From assembly GCF_025947345.1 (NCBI RefSeq), contig NZ_CP110011.1, positions 4,278,001 to 4,342,000 on the forward strand: a stretch of DNA of 64,000 bases, read 5' to 3'. A program made the translations under genes and the position numbers. Below are positions 35,454 to 46,208 of this stretch, piece by piece. A model generated the notes under the pieces. The model ran no database searches. It saw only the letters and a program-made list of their open reading frames with translations, and was not told the DNA's origin. Positions within the stretch are counted from its first letter, which is position 1. Each line of letters begins with the position of its first letter. Source of the DNA: Flavobacterium sp. N502536. Its GTDB lineage: Bacteria; Bacteroidota; Bacteroidia; Flavobacteriales; Flavobacteriaceae.

Positions 35454-37598
35454 ATGAATCAAAATTTCTCATCTGATAAACCTGTTGAAAATGAAAACCA
35501 AGATAGATTTCAACGATACAATTTTTCAAAAAGAATAGCAGAAACAATTAAAAAACGTGAAAATCCCGACGGATTAGTAATTGGTATTTATGGTGCTTGG
35601 GGGGAAGGAAAAACATCTGTTCAAAATTTCATAGAACAGGAACTAAAAACGGATGATACTATTTTAATACTTAAATTAAATCCATGGAGGTATAAAGACG
35701 AAGACACCTTAATTCGAAATTTTTTTAAGAAAATAGCTGAATTATTAGGTAAAGAATTAGAAAAAAGAAAAAACAAATTAGGCAATTTCATTGAAAAGTA
35801 TGGTGCTTTGGGAGGTTTTATGGGGGCTGATCTTACCCAAATCGGAAAGTCATTATCTGAAATTGATTTAGAGGACTGGAAAAATAAAATTGATGATTTT
35901 TTAAGAGAAAGCACCAGTAAACTTGTCATATTTGTGGATGATATAGACAGATTAGACAAACAGGAAATCTATACTTTATTCAGGTTAGTCAAGCTAACAG
36001 GTGATTTTGCAAATACGACCTATATACTTTCATTTGATGAAAAGATGGTTGCATCTGCAATTGGAGAACGATTTGGTTCTGGAAATGAATTATCAGGCCA
36101 AAATTTTTTAGAAAAAATAATCCAAGTTCCGCTTAAAATTCCACAAGCACAAACTAGTGCATTAAGAACATATTGTTTTGAACTCATCAACAAAGCAATT
36201 GATGAAAGTGAAATTAAATTGAGTCAAAATGAAGAACAAAGATTTGCTTATCAATTTACTGAGCATATTTTACTATGCCTGAAAACTCCAAGATCAGCAG
36301 TTAGATATGGAAATTCTTTGTCTTTTGCTCTGCCATTGCTAAAGGGCGAAGTTAATCATGTAGATTTAATGCTAATAGAAGCTTTAAAAATATTCTATCC
36401 CAGACATTATGAATTCGTAAAGTCAAATCCGTATTATTTTATTACATCATACTCGACAAAAGATACTTTTGGAGTTCAGCAAAATGCAACAGATAAAAAG
36501 AATGAACTAAGCTCACATTTAGATGAAATAGGATCAGATTTATCAAAAAAAGAAAAATCTGCTGTATTTTCATTACTTACATTTATGTTTCCAAGATTAA
36601 ATGAAGCATTCTACAATACATTTCAGCACGAAGGCGAAAAAAATTGGTTCAAAGAAAAAAGAATTGTTTCGAAAGATTATTTTAAAAGATATTTTTCATA
36701 CACAGTCATTGACGGAGAACTTTCTGATGTAGCATTTGAAGATTTTGTAAACTCAATAAAAACATGGGAAACTGAGGAGATTGCAGATAAATTGAATAAC
36801 ATTTTAGCAGAAACTACAGCAGATACTTTTATTTTTAAATTAAGATCATATGAGGAGGATTTAGACTGGACAACCTCAAAAAAATTGTCATTAGCATTAT
36901 GCATAAAAAGCAAATCTTTCCCTACAAGCGATTCCTTTTTTGGTTTTGGGTCTGGCGATGCAAGATCACAAGCTTCAATTTTTATTTTTCAGCTATTAAA
37001 AAAACATAATGCAATTGAAGAAACACTTGAGTTTGCAAAATCTCTTATGGTAGATCCTGTTCCGTTGGAGTTTTCATTTTTACTAAATAAATGGTATAGA
37101 AGCGGCAGAACTGAAACTGAAAATATTTTTTCGGAAGAGCAGAATATTGAAATAGCGAGAATATTAAGAAAGCGAGCAGTAGATGAGAGTGGAGAATCTT
37201 CAATTTTTGAAAAATATCCTAGACATATTGCTTTTTTACTTTCATCCTGGTTAAAATCTGATGAAAAAGAATATAAAGAATACATAAATCAAACCTTCAG
37301 CACACAGCCAGATAAAGTCAAAGAATTGCTTGTAGCTTTTACTCCATCAGCAACCAGCACAAGTAATCCAGAAATTCATAAATCAAATTTCACCAAAGAA
37401 CAGTATGATTACCTTAAAACCTTAATTAGTAAAGAATTAATTCATGAAAAAATCAGAGAAGTTTATGGTAACGATATTGATGAAAAAGAAGTAGAATATA
37501 TTGAGTTTGAGAACAAACAAACTGATATCAATATTATGAGGCAATTTGAAGATTGGTTTAAAAAAGATTCGGAAGAAGATATAGAGACAACCGAATAA
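35454..37598 (+). CDS. KAP-family P-loop NTPase
   Basis: This 714-residue protein has a Walker A motif GAWGEGKTS (47-55), the KAP signature LNPWRYKDEDTL, Walker B VIFVDDIDRL (158-167) and the sensor-like LSFDEKMV. KAP NTPases occur in phage defence islands; here the usual membrane helices within the NTPase are not obvious, only a hydrophobic GALGGFMGADL stretch. The helical C-terminal half is unrecognised. Stand-alone in the array; a STAND/AVS-type sensor role is inference. Confidence 0.85.
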   Translation: MNQNFSSDKPVENENQDRFQRYNFSKRIAETIKKRENPDGLVIGIYGAWGEGKTSVQNFIEQELKTDDTILILKLNPWRYKDEDTLIRNFFKKIAELLGKELEKRKNKLGNFIEKYGALGGFMGADLTQIGKSLSEIDLEDWKNKIDDFLRESTSKLVIFVDDIDRLDKQEIYTLFRLVKLTGDFANTTYILSFDEKMVASAIGERFGSGNELSGQNFLEKIIQVPLKIPQAQTSALRTYCFELINKAIDESEIKLSQNEEQRFAYQFTEHILLCLKTPRSAVRYGNSLSFALPLLKGEVNHVDLMLIEALKIFYPRHYEFVKSNPYYFITSYSTKDTFGVQQNATDKKNELSSHLDEIGSDLSKKEKSAVFSLLTFMFPRLNEAFYNTFQHEGEKNWFKEKRIVSKDYFKRYFSYTVIDGELSDVAFEDFVNSIKTWETEEIADKLNNILAETTADTFIFKLRSYEEDLDWTTSKKLSLALCIKSKSFPTSDSFFGFGSGDARSQASIFIFQLLKKHNAIEETLEFAKSLMVDPVPLEFSFLLNKWYRSGRTETENIFSEEQNIEIARILRKRAVDESGESSIFEKYPRHIAFLLSSWLKSDEKEYKEYINQTFSTQPDKVKELLVAFTPSATSTSNPEIHKSNFTKEQYDYLKTLISKELIHEKIREVYGNDIDEKEVEYIEFENKQTDINIMRQFEDWFKKDSEEDIETTE

Positions 37599-37761
37599 AT
37601 ATATTCTACAACACATCTTGGGTAACATCAGGGTTTCAATTTTAATTTAAAGATAGTTTTTGTTTTTGTATTCATTTTTAACCAAATAAATACATTTTTT
37701 TAAAATCACCGATCTGGCCAAGATCCAGAACGGTATGTAGCATTTTTGAGACGACTTGCCA

Positions 37762-38787
37762 ATGGACAATCAGCATTTATCAAACATCAATTTAAAAATT
37801 AGCCAATCTGTTGCCGGTAAGATAAAAATTTATTTGGACACTAATTATTGGCTTAAAATTAGAGACTGCAGAACAGATAAGGATAAACTTTTATATAATC
37901 AGCTATTCAAACTTGTAGAGGCTGAAAAAGTAATTTTACCGATTAGTGAAATTACTTTTTGGGAAATTTTAAAACAGAGTGATTTAAGTTCATTAAAACA
38001 ATCAGCTTTAATAATTGACAAGCTATCAAAAGGAATTTCAATTGCAGCCGAAAAAGATCGTCAAAGATTAGAATTTTTGGATTTCGTAAAAGGTAAATCA
38101 GGAAAGCCGCATAACAATCTAAACGACATGGTTTGGACTAAAATTTCCTTGATTATACTGCTGCCATTTTTTCTAAAAAATGATCCTGAAATGCTTAAAG
38201 CTGGATTCATTTATTTTCTCAGCAATATTTCTTTTGAAAATATAATAAATCAACTCGAAGCGACTTATAATTTAAAGCCCTTTTATCATAAAGATGATAT
38301 TGACGCATTAAATTTTGGAAAAGAAAAACACAAACATGAAAATAATAGTTTTCATGAAATGTACCTTTCTGAATTAGGCGGCTATTTAGATGAATTTGAA
38401 AAAGATCTTAATATTTACTTTGAAGAATTTTATTTTAATGAAACAGGAAATAAAGTTACAGATCAAGAACGTCAAAGAATAAATTACAAAAGCTATAAAA
38501 ATATGATTTATAATTTATCTAAGCTGAAAAAACTTGATGACGAACTGCCTTCCTACCGAATATTTCCAGAGATGAACGCTGCCGCCAGATGGAATAAAGA
38601 TCGGAAATATAAAGATGGAAATGATACAATGGATTTCTTACACGTTTCATCAGCTTTACCATACTTTGATTATTTTTTCACAGAGCGGGAATTGAGTACA
38701 ATGATTAAGCAGCGAAAATTAGACGAAATTTATAATTGTAAAGTATCAAGCAATATAGACGAAATTCTTGAATTCTTGAAAGTCTAA
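37762..38787 (+). CDS. PIN-like nuclease domain protein
   Basis: The ATG at 37762 gives 341 residues. The first strand IKIYLDTNYWLKI (Asp26) and ISEITFWEIL (Glu63, Glu68) match the first acidic positions of a PIN domain; the late GNDTMDFLHVSSALPYFDYFFTE carries the further acidic residues and the end LDEIYNCKV is typical. The long helical insertion (about 95-270) is unusual. PIN proteins cleave RNA. No antitoxin partner is adjacent. Confidence 0.65.
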   Translation: MDNQHLSNINLKISQSVAGKIKIYLDTNYWLKIRDCRTDKDKLLYNQLFKLVEAEKVILPISEITFWEILKQSDLSSLKQSALIIDKLSKGISIAAEKDRQRLEFLDFVKGKSGKPHNNLNDMVWTKISLIILLPFFLKNDPEMLKAGFIYFLSNISFENIINQLEATYNLKPFYHKDDIDALNFGKEKHKHENNSFHEMYLSELGGYLDEFEKDLNIYFEEFYFNETGNKVTDQERQRINYKSYKNMIYNLSKLKKLDDELPSYRIFPEMNAAARWNKDRKYKDGNDTMDFLHVSSALPYFDYFFTERELSTMIKQRKLDEIYNCKVSSNIDEILEFLKV

Positions 38788-38905
38788 ATTATAGCTTCAG
38801 GTAAGCAGCATTAGAAAGATTTGCTCAATAAATTTTATGGAAAATGATTTTGTTATTGTACGATTTACTAATATTAATCAGTTCCTTTATTTTTAAACTT
38901 ATATT

Positions 38906-41792
38906 ATGGATATACAGCCTTTGTTTACGGAAAACTTTCTCTCAAATTATATTCCAGAATTCAAATTATCTAATGTTCCCAATATTAGACTGGCCAGAAA
39001 TATTATTGACAGTTTGATCGAGGAACTGCATTCAGGAAAAATAGAAAGTGCAAAGGAGGAGGAATTTAAATCCAGATTCTTGAATGAATTTTTCGGCGAT
39101 GTTTTAGGTTTTAATTACGGCAACTCAAACTACTGGACAATAAGAGAAGAAGCAAAGACAAATTTAGACGGCACCAAACCGGACGGGGTACTGGGCTTTT
39201 TTTCCAAAGACAAGGCCCTTAATGATGTCAGGGCGGTAATTGAAATTAAAGATGCTGATACAGATCTGGATAAAAAGCAAAAGAGAGCCGACTCCAAATC
39301 TGCTGTTGCCCAAGCATTTGAGTATGCAACAAAAATGGGGTTAAACTGCAGGTGGGTGATCGTTTCTAATTTTAAAGAAATACGGTTTTATTCTTCCAAA
39401 TTTCAAGGCAGCTATCAGGTATTTTTTCTTGACGATCTAAGAAATGAAAATAAGCTTAAAGAAATTTTATTTTTATTTCATAAAGACCGTTTTATAACCA
39501 AACAGGAAAAGTCAAGCACAGATAAGCTTTATAAAATCAGCCTTAAAAAACTAAAAGAAAATGAAAAGCCCAGACATATTGTAGATGAGATATACTCTGC
39601 GTTAATCCCGTTCAAAGGGCTGCGGTATATTGATCCTACTTACCTGGCGGGAATAAAACCTTTCAATATTCTTAATGAAAATGTATGGCATTATAGAGAT
39701 AATATCCTGCTTACCCTGAATCCAAAGATGTATGAATTGTTTAAAGGCCTGGATTTTAGTGAAGGCACTATAACAATTACTGATGAACTGAAACAAGAAT
39801 TAGAACATTGTAAAGTAATTGAATACAATGACAAAATAAATGAGTTTATAAAGATTCTAAACCACTCCCAAATAAACAAAATAAGCTGTATCAAGGATTA
39901 TAAAAATGTAATAAGAGCAAGATCTAACGGACTTGGTTTTTCATATAAACAGCATTTTCATTTTTCTAAGGAAGAAGGCTTCACCAAAAACATCGATATA
40001 GTAAAATATGCGTCCTGCGATTGTGTCTGCTGCAATTTAGAAACCCTTGATTTTAAATATCTTTTAAGCAAGCTTAAAACCGCCAAAAATAAAGAAGAGT
40101 ATCTGACTCTTGAGTATGCCTATGGCAATTATCTTGTTTCGGCAAATAACTATAAGGACGCTTTTACTATTTATAAGGCTTTCAGTGAAAAAATCAAAGG
40201 AAAAGAAGGTTTTGAAGTGCAATACTTTTTAGCTAAGCTGAATATGAAATATCTGCTCAATCTAATATGGGAAGATGAAACGCTGAAGGATAGTTTTGAA
40301 ATTAAGCAGGAAATACGGAGTATTGATTTAAACAAAATCCTGTACCAGGAAATAGAATACAGCATTAGTGACGACGTTAGGAATTACCTCCATAATATAA
40401 AAGACAATAAACTGTTCTTATCCGTAAAAGATAAAGTCGATACATTAGCACAAAACATAACCAATTTAAAAACCTATTATGAAAAGGGGGAACATCAGAG
40501 TGCTTTTGGCTCAGATCATATCAATGAACTGGCAGCTGAATTTAACCGCCTCCACTTATTTTTAAACACCAATAGAATTATCTACAATGCTTTTGGCGAT
40601 TATAAAGTTCTCACTGCCAAAATTTTTAACGGTTTTTTAGAAAGCTACCTGACAAAAGGAGCGGGACTGACTTCTTTCAATTCCTAATTATTTAAAAAAG
40701 TTCCTGATCAATGTAAATCCTGATGAGTTTAAAAAAATACTTTCAAAAACTGAATCAATAAAAATTGATCAACAATGCGAAATTGTAATCGTTGCCAGCA
40801 TAACAAACTTATGAAAATCATATTATGAAAATGGTATATTTGCCAATTCGCCTTATAAATGCAGCGTTACCGAGGAGTACTTGATTGACTTTCATTTCGT
40901 GGGAAGATATGCAGGATTAGTTTCAAATTCATTCAAACTTTTATCAAAAATTAATATTTCCAAAAATTCCTTCCACTCATTGAGCCCCGTTATTATTAAT
41001 TATTTACTTATCGAGGATCATCTGGCATGGTATCATCTGCAGGAGTTAGGCAGCTTTATTGCCATAAAGGGAGATTGTTTTTTACCGGAACAGTTAATTC
41101 AAATATTAGAAATTGCTGTTGACAGGGATAAACCCAACAATAATAAGTATGAACGATTATTAAAAGAAATCTCAATAGCACTGAATAAATTCTTTCCCAA
41201 AACAAAAATTACCAAAAAACGGTTAATAAATAAAGTAATCGGCAACATAGACGGCATCCATAAATGGAGATATGTACCATATTTATTGAATATCGCTGAT
41301 GAGCAGTGTAAAGAGATTCTAAATTCAGAAATTGAAGAAATGCTGGATGAAAAGTTCCATAGTCAACTTTATGATAATCTGATTAGAGAAAAATTATATG
41401 ACTACAGAAAGAAGGATTATTTTAAAAGATATGTTGAAGAAATAAAACTCAACAGAGAAAAAGGTTTTAAAAATGAGTTTAAAAAAGGCAGACCTGTTTT
41501 TGATGGAAATACGTTTTATAACTTTATCATTTTATTAAACATCCTCCAAATTGACAAGAAATCAGAATTATTAAACGGATTTGATCATATTTCAGATTTT
41601 GAAAGATGGCTGTTGAATCCTTATGAATATGATTACACAAACTTTAATGCGAAATGGATATTGGCCGCAGACAATGTCTATGTTTTGAAAAGTCTCAAAG
41701 GTATAAAACCTTTAATTAATGCGGTGGAAACAGAACTTAAAGGAAATTATAATGCTACGATTTCAGAGATATTTTATAAAAATTTATTGTGA
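38906..41792 (+). pseudogene. PD-(D/E)XK nuclease with SIR2-protein-type C-terminus, disrupted
   Basis: The first frame (593 codons to 40687) has PD at 92-93 and E-I-K at 113-115 (KPDGVLGFF, AVIEIKDAD), a nuclease fold resembling the N-terminus of type IIL/ISP restriction enzymes. From about residue 365 (CDCVCCNLETLDF, AYGNYLVSANNYKDA) it resembles the helical C-terminal region found behind SIR2 domains in Bacteroidota defence proteins. The frame is lost near 40675; the next frame continues IPNYLKKFLINVNPDEF, has one in-frame TGA at 40812 and then runs to 41792. About 960 residues in all: one gene broken twice. Confidence 0.6.
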
Positions 41793-41952
41793 TTTAAAAA
41801 TGCATTAAAGAATAATTTAAAGCATTCTAAGAGGATTTTCCCAGTACAGCAAGCAGTCAGCAAAAAATGAAATCCGGCTTGCAGCAAAAAAATGGCACAG
41901 GCAGCATGATAAAGAAAAGATAGACTGTTAAATGGATTTATATTTACTCCTT

Positions 41953-41984
41953 CCTCCGCTGGTTGTAACTTCTGCGGAGGTATC
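41953..41984. terminator. Possible hairpin terminator between convergent genes
   Basis: CCTCCGC/GCGGAGG inverted repeat lies between the array (plus) and the secreted protein gene (minus). The T-run is weak, so this is tentative. Confidence 0.4.
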
Positions 41985-42000
41985 AGGCTTTTAATTTCAT

Positions 42001-42588
42001 TTACAAATCGCCTTTTGCTTTTGTCTTGATGATGCTGCTGTTTATTTTGTCCGAATAGGATAATAGAACATAACAGCGTGTCATGCCTTCATGCTGGATT
42101 GACAGTTGAATTTCCCCCTTGCCGGTTTTCCAGATGGAAAAATATTTACAATTGTCAAATTTAACCTTGTACATCCTTGCACTGTCGTCGTGCGGCTGTG
42201 AAGAAGAATCAAACTTTTCAACTACTTCTCCAGGTGTCCCATATTTTTCAGTAAGCATTTCTTTCAAATCAAAGTAATTTCCTGAAAGTGAAGACCATAC
42301 ATCCTTTTCAGGAAATATAACGGCTATTTTGTAAACCAGATCTTTCTGTTTCAATGTTGAGACACCGACAATACAGTCTTTATAGCCAGCAAACTCTCCA
42401 CTCAGCACTGCAGTCCCATTTTCAGTTCCCAAATTCTTAAACCCATACTGCTCCATTTTCAAAACATATTCATTAAGTGTTCCGTCTAAAGAAACTCCTT
42501 TAAAAACCAGATGTTCTGACGATTGGGAATAGCTTAAAATGAAAACTGCCAGATTAGAAAGTAACAGTAAAAAAAATTTTGTCTTCAT
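42001..42588 (-). CDS. exported hypothetical protein
   Basis: This 195-residue protein has a signal peptide (KTKFFLLLLSNLAVFILSYSQS, cleavage near 22) and no recognised domain; it has repeated LSGEFAGYKDCIVGVSTL and KEMLTEKYGTPGEVVEKF motifs similar to other small secreted Flavobacterial proteins. It lies 126 bp after the MBL gene on the same strand and may be a separate transcript. It has no clear connection with the caspase operon. Confidence 0.6.
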   Translation of the reverse strand: MKTKFFLLLLSNLAVFILSYSQSSEHLVFKGVSLDGTLNEYVLKMEQYGFKNLGTENGTAVLSGEFAGYKDCIVGVSTLKQKDLVYKIAVIFPEKDVWSSLSGNYFDLKEMLTEKYGTPGEVVEKFDSSSQPHDDSARMYKVKFDNCKYFSIWKTGKGEIQLSIQHEGMTRCYVLLSYSDKINSSIIKTKAKGDL

Positions 42589-42714
42589 ATTTTAAAACTT
42601 AAAGGTTTCTGTTAGCTGCAGTTTTCAAATTCAGCCTCCTTACGCCCCCCTTGTGAGGGTAAAAGACTGTATTAAGACCTATTTTGGAATCTGCCGGCTT
42701 ACATACTTGTCCAA

Positions 42715-43797
42715 CTAATTGTGTAAAGTCACAGTCACACCCTCATTCTCTGGGTACGTTGTTGTATAGCCGTACCTATCCTGGAGTGATAACAATTCCC
42801 ATATGCGATTGTCTTGGGATTTATAATTGAAGGTGATATTAATATTTGACTTTAAAGTTAGCAGTCTTGCAATTGTAACCGCATCAGGGTGATGGTACAT
42901 GGTACCGCTGGTAGATATAACAAAATTTCGACAGTCAACCTGCTTCATTAAATCAGGGCTGGTATTGCTTTTACTGCCGTGATGGGAGAGCTTTACCAAA
43001 TCAAATTCTATACTTTCTTCAAGTCTGTTAAGCGAGCTGCTGATTATTCCCGGAAATGAATCACCGGTAAAAAGAACCGCTTTTCCTTGATAAGCCGCAG
43101 CAAAAGCTATGCTGCTCCCATTGGCAGAGGAAGTATCCTCTTTAAATTTTTGGTTTTTAAGCGTTTCGACATCTGGTATTTCGGGCACTCCAAATGCCTC
43201 CGCATTTCCTGTATTTATAGCAGCTGGAATTTCTCCAAATCCAGGATCAAGTCCTGCCTTCCTGACTTCATTTTCCCAGTCTCTTCGAAGATTCATTAAG
43301 TTCTGCTTCATTGGCGAAAGCAATGTAAGTTCCATACCTCCGTCAAGCCTGATCATTGGCAAGGATCCTTCTTTTGGAACCACTACGGCACCGCCGCCAA
43401 AATGAGAATTCCACGGAATTCTGTGTTTTAGTATCGCCGCGGTTAGACGCTCTCCCTGAACGGCACCAAAAGGCTCTACAGAAGGATTTGGCTGAAGATG
43501 TTTCCATCCGTTAAACCAAACCGACTTTATTTCACAAATCAATAATTCCTCTTCCAGCAGATTTAAAACGCCTTCGATGTGATCCCTGTCAATATGGGTG
43601 ATAACCAGCAATTCGATCACACGCTTCTCTTTTGGAATTTTTTCGAAAAACTCCTCAATATGTGCTTTTGTTCCGCCGGTTCCGCCATCAATAAGAATGT
43701 AGCTGTTTTTATCAGCTGTCCCGTATTCAACCACGATGCAGTCACCGTAACGGGCAGGTAAAAAATTAATATTATATTTCATGGCGAACGGATTCAT
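42715..43797 (-). CDS. MBL-fold metallohydrolase (ComEC/Rec2-like)
   Basis: This 360-residue protein has the metal-binding HxDxDH as ITHIDRDHIEG (68-73), then LFTGDSF and KLSHHGSKSN, the signature of the ComEC-type hydrolase domain without membrane channel. Soluble versions occur in predicted prokaryotic immune systems next to caspase or trypsin proteases, where they may cut nucleic acid or a nucleotide signal. Its start (43797, or 43782 for MKYNINF) overlaps the preceding gene, so it is the fourth gene of the patatin-caspase operon. Confidence 0.85.
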   Translation of the reverse strand: MNPFAMKYNINFLPARYGDCIVVEYGTADKNSYILIDGGTGGTKAHIEEFFEKIPKEKRVIELLVITHIDRDHIEGVLNLLEEELLICEIKSVWFNGWKHLQPNPSVEPFGAVQGERLTAAILKHRIPWNSHFGGGAVVVPKEGSLPMIRLDGGMELTLLSPMKQNLMNLRRDWENEVRKAGLDPGFGEIPAAINTGNAEAFGVPEIPDVETLKNQKFKEDTSSANGSSIAFAAAYQGKAVLFTGDSFPGIISSSLNRLEESIEFDLVKLSHHGSKSNTSPDLMKQVDCRNFVISTSGTMYHHPDAVTIARLLTLKSNINITFNYKSQDNRIWELLSLQDRYGYTTTYPENEGVTVTLHN

Positions 43798-45040
43798 TTA
43801 ATTTTTGCATAATATCATAACTTAGTGCATTACCCAGCAAACCGCTGCCTGTAATTAAGGGCGGAAGAATTGGATTGCCAAACAATTTCTTATCAGGCAG
43901 TTCCGGATACGAACCATAATAGGTTGTTGTTTCTTTTGAGCTGTCTGAATTGGCCAAAAAAGCCCTCACTTCTTTTAATGCTTTTTCAATAGGCTCATCT
44001 TTCAGCTCAAAGGTATAAGAGCACATCACCAGACCATCGTAAAGCAGGCGAACACCTTCACTGAACACAGGCATTCCAGCTTCCATCGAGCTTAAAAAAG
44101 CGTTTCTGATCCTGCGGTCATTTTTTTCAAGTGCTGTTTTGGTATCATTTTCCAAGATCATCTGCCACGCATAGATAATATGGCCATCAGGAAGCCACTT
44201 AAACCATCGTGATAAATTCTCTGCCCAGTTGTGCATGCGCAATAATTCACCTGTCTTAAGCAGATAATACCCGCCAATAGCAGCAGCTGCAGGATCACTG
44301 ATTTTTTCCTGTAAAAGATCTTCCGCATCATCAAGGTTCCACAATGACTTTGCTCTGGCCATATCACCTGAGTTCATCAGTGAAAGCAATGCCTGCGCTT
44401 TTTGATTGGACAGCTTAAGTGTCACGTCATAGAACGCAGTGCTGTAAGGATTTAGCGATTTTCTTATCACGCATTTTACAGCATTTGCTTTGGGTATCGA
44501 GATAAACTGTGATACACGATTTGGATTCTGGATCTCTAGGAGATGGAACTGCCCTGCAGGTCTTATAGAAACGGTTAATTCGCCGCTGATTAATTTCTCC
44601 TGCTTAATCTGGGGCAGTAATTTTGTAGTCCATACACCATTCTGCCTTGTCCATAAACGTGCTACGGTTATACCTAATTCCAAGTTGCCATTTATGGGAT
44701 CGCCATTCACTAAAATCTTGTGTACAAAAATGGAATCCGGCAATCTATTCAGGGGAGTCAGCTCTGAAGGCAAAATCGAGATCTGCTCGGAAAGGCGCTT
44801 TTCATCGCGCAGATCAAAAATAATTTTGACTGCGCCTTTTCTAACTGCTGCAGCAATCATATCATATCGCCTACCAGAAACTAAATTTAGCCTGATGGTA
44901 TATAATTGATCGGGCAAAGAAAAAGTGTAATTGCTTTGTGAGATCCAATGCTCTTCAATTACGGCGAAATTGGCATCAAGTGCCTGAAGCTGCATAGGCT
45001 CCTTATTCCGCCTTCCAAGAATCTGTACTTTTATATCCAT
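43772..45040 (-). CDS. unknown protein of the patatin-caspase-MBL operon
   Basis: This 422-residue protein has a likely beta-rich N-terminal half (about 1-190, with repeated strands such as YTFSLPDQLYTIRLNLVSG) and a helical C-terminal half from about 205 (LSNQKAQALLSLMNSGDMARAKSLW, then AAIGGYYLLKTGELLRMHNWAENL, TPR-like). No catalytic motif or membrane helix is seen. It lies seven bases after the caspase gene and overlaps the MBL gene, so it could be an adaptor, or a substrate of the caspase. I do not recognise a family. Confidence 0.75.
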   Translation of the reverse strand: MDIKVQILGRRNKEPMQLQALDANFAVIEEHWISQSNYTFSLPDQLYTIRLNLVSGRRYDMIAAAVRKGAVKIIFDLRDEKRLSEQISILPSELTPLNRLPDSIFVHKILVNGDPINGNLELGITVARLWTRQNGVWTTKLLPQIKQEKLISGELTVSIRPAGQFHLLEIQNPNRVSQFISIPKANAVKCVIRKSLNPYSTAFYDVTLKLSNQKAQALLSLMNSGDMARAKSLWNLDDAEDLLQEKISDPAAAAIGGYYLLKTGELLRMHNWAENLSRWFKWLPDGHIIYAWQMILENDTKTALEKNDRRIRNAFLSSMEAGMPVFSEGVRLLYDGLVMCSYTFELKDEPIEKALKEVRAFLANSDSSKETTTYYGSYPELPDKKLFGNPILPPLITGSGLLGNALSYDIMQKLNESVRHEI

Positions 45041-45047
45041 ATCTATT

Positions 45048-46184
45048 TTATATGCAGTTTATTTCTTCCTTGCAAAAAGGCGGTGCTACAGATTTGACTT
45101 TGGATCTGCCAACATATCCTCCCTGCGTGAAACTGGCGCCCAGCTGATAAATTCCCGCCGTAACATTTACATTCCATGGCTCCATCGCAGGTGCTCTGCT
45201 ATCGCCTGTATTGCTATTTAATTCAATGTACGATAATGAGGCGTGCGGTAAAGCCTGTTCGGGATTGCATGTGATAAGCAGTGGAACTGTTGGCGGGGTG
45301 GAAAAACGCAGTATTGGCCTCACATCACTTGTAGAAGTTATACATCGCTGGTCATAACCCTGCTCAATGGCTATATCCCGAAGAAATTCTGTCATTTTTG
45401 AGGAAAGTTTCCCCATTGAAACCATCCAGGATTCGCCAGCATCATTATCAGCTGCATTTCCTTTAAGAGCACCAATAAGTGCCTTAGTGTAGAAAGATAC
45501 ATCATTGGTAATGCCGTACGCAGCCTCATTTGGTGCCGCGGCCTTCTGCACCAGGCTATATCTGCATTCCCTGTTGAAACGATTAGGCGGTTCAATAGGA
45601 TTTCTCGGAAGTTCGGTAGACAGCATATCAGGTGTCAGCTGTCGGCAGGAATCAATCAAAAATATTTGCGTCTGCGCCTGACAAGACAAAAAAGCACGGC
45701 GTGTCATATCGAATGCAAAAGATCCTTCCCAAGCATTATCAGGGTATTCGCCAAAATCTTCGGCAAGAAGATACTGCTCTCCATTATCCAAACCATGCCC
45801 GCAAAAAAAGAAAATGGCAGTATTCCCTTCATGCTCATTACAGCGATTCTTCCAGTTCCTATAAGCCGTTTTAATGTTTCTAAGTGTTGCCGCATCATGC
45901 TCCTTGCCAACAAATACCTGGGAAGCATCTGCCGGTGCAGAGACAAGCACTTCAACGCTGCCCAAAGGAGTTATCCAAGAGTTATTGTTTTCCAATTCTA
46001 TAACACAATTGTAAAATGCCTCAGCTGAAACCGCTGGCGATCCCAACTGCCCCATTAGCTGAGCGCCATCAAAACTCTGCTGGACAGCATTGGCTCCCCC
46101 TTTCAAAAAAGGATATGCTCCTATACCAATAATCAATATATGGGTGGATGGTTCTTGACGAGGGCTATTAAAATATAAAGCCAT
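45048..46184 (-). CDS. caspase-like protease (peptidase C14)
   Basis: This 378-residue protein has a caspase/metacaspase domain with the catalytic His130 in FFFCGHGLDNGEQYLL and Cys180 in FLIDSCRQ. The C-terminal part (about 290-378) looks beta-rich, with PWNVNVTAGIYQLGASF. Bacterial caspase-like proteases often execute self-cleavage or activate a toxic partner. It is the second gene, 24 bp after the membrane patatin gene and seven before the unknown gene, which suggests that the patatin is activated or regulated by proteolysis. Confidence 0.88.
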   Translation of the reverse strand: MALYFNSPRQEPSTHILIIGIGAYPFLKGGANAVQQSFDGAQLMGQLGSPAVSAEAFYNCVIELENNNSWITPLGSVEVLVSAPADASQVFVGKEHDAATLRNIKTAYRNWKNRCNEHEGNTAIFFFCGHGLDNGEQYLLAEDFGEYPDNAWEGSFAFDMTRRAFLSCQAQTQIFLIDSCRQLTPDMLSTELPRNPIEPPNRFNRECRYSLVQKAAAPNEAAYGITNDVSFYTKALIGALKGNAADNDAGESWMVSMGKLSSKMTEFLRDIAIEQGYDQRCITSTSDVRPILRFSTPPTVPLLITCNPEQALPHASLSYIELNSNTGDSRAPAMEPWNVNVTAGIYQLGASFTQGGYVGRSKVKSVAPPFCKEEINCI

Positions 46185-46208
46185 AATTTAATTGTTTTTT
46201 TACAAAAT

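Noticed and set aside
42001..42588. Exported protein as fifth member of the caspase operon
   Set aside because: It is 126 bp away, has a signal peptide while the others are cytoplasmic or membrane proteins, and resembles common Flavobacterial secreted proteins.
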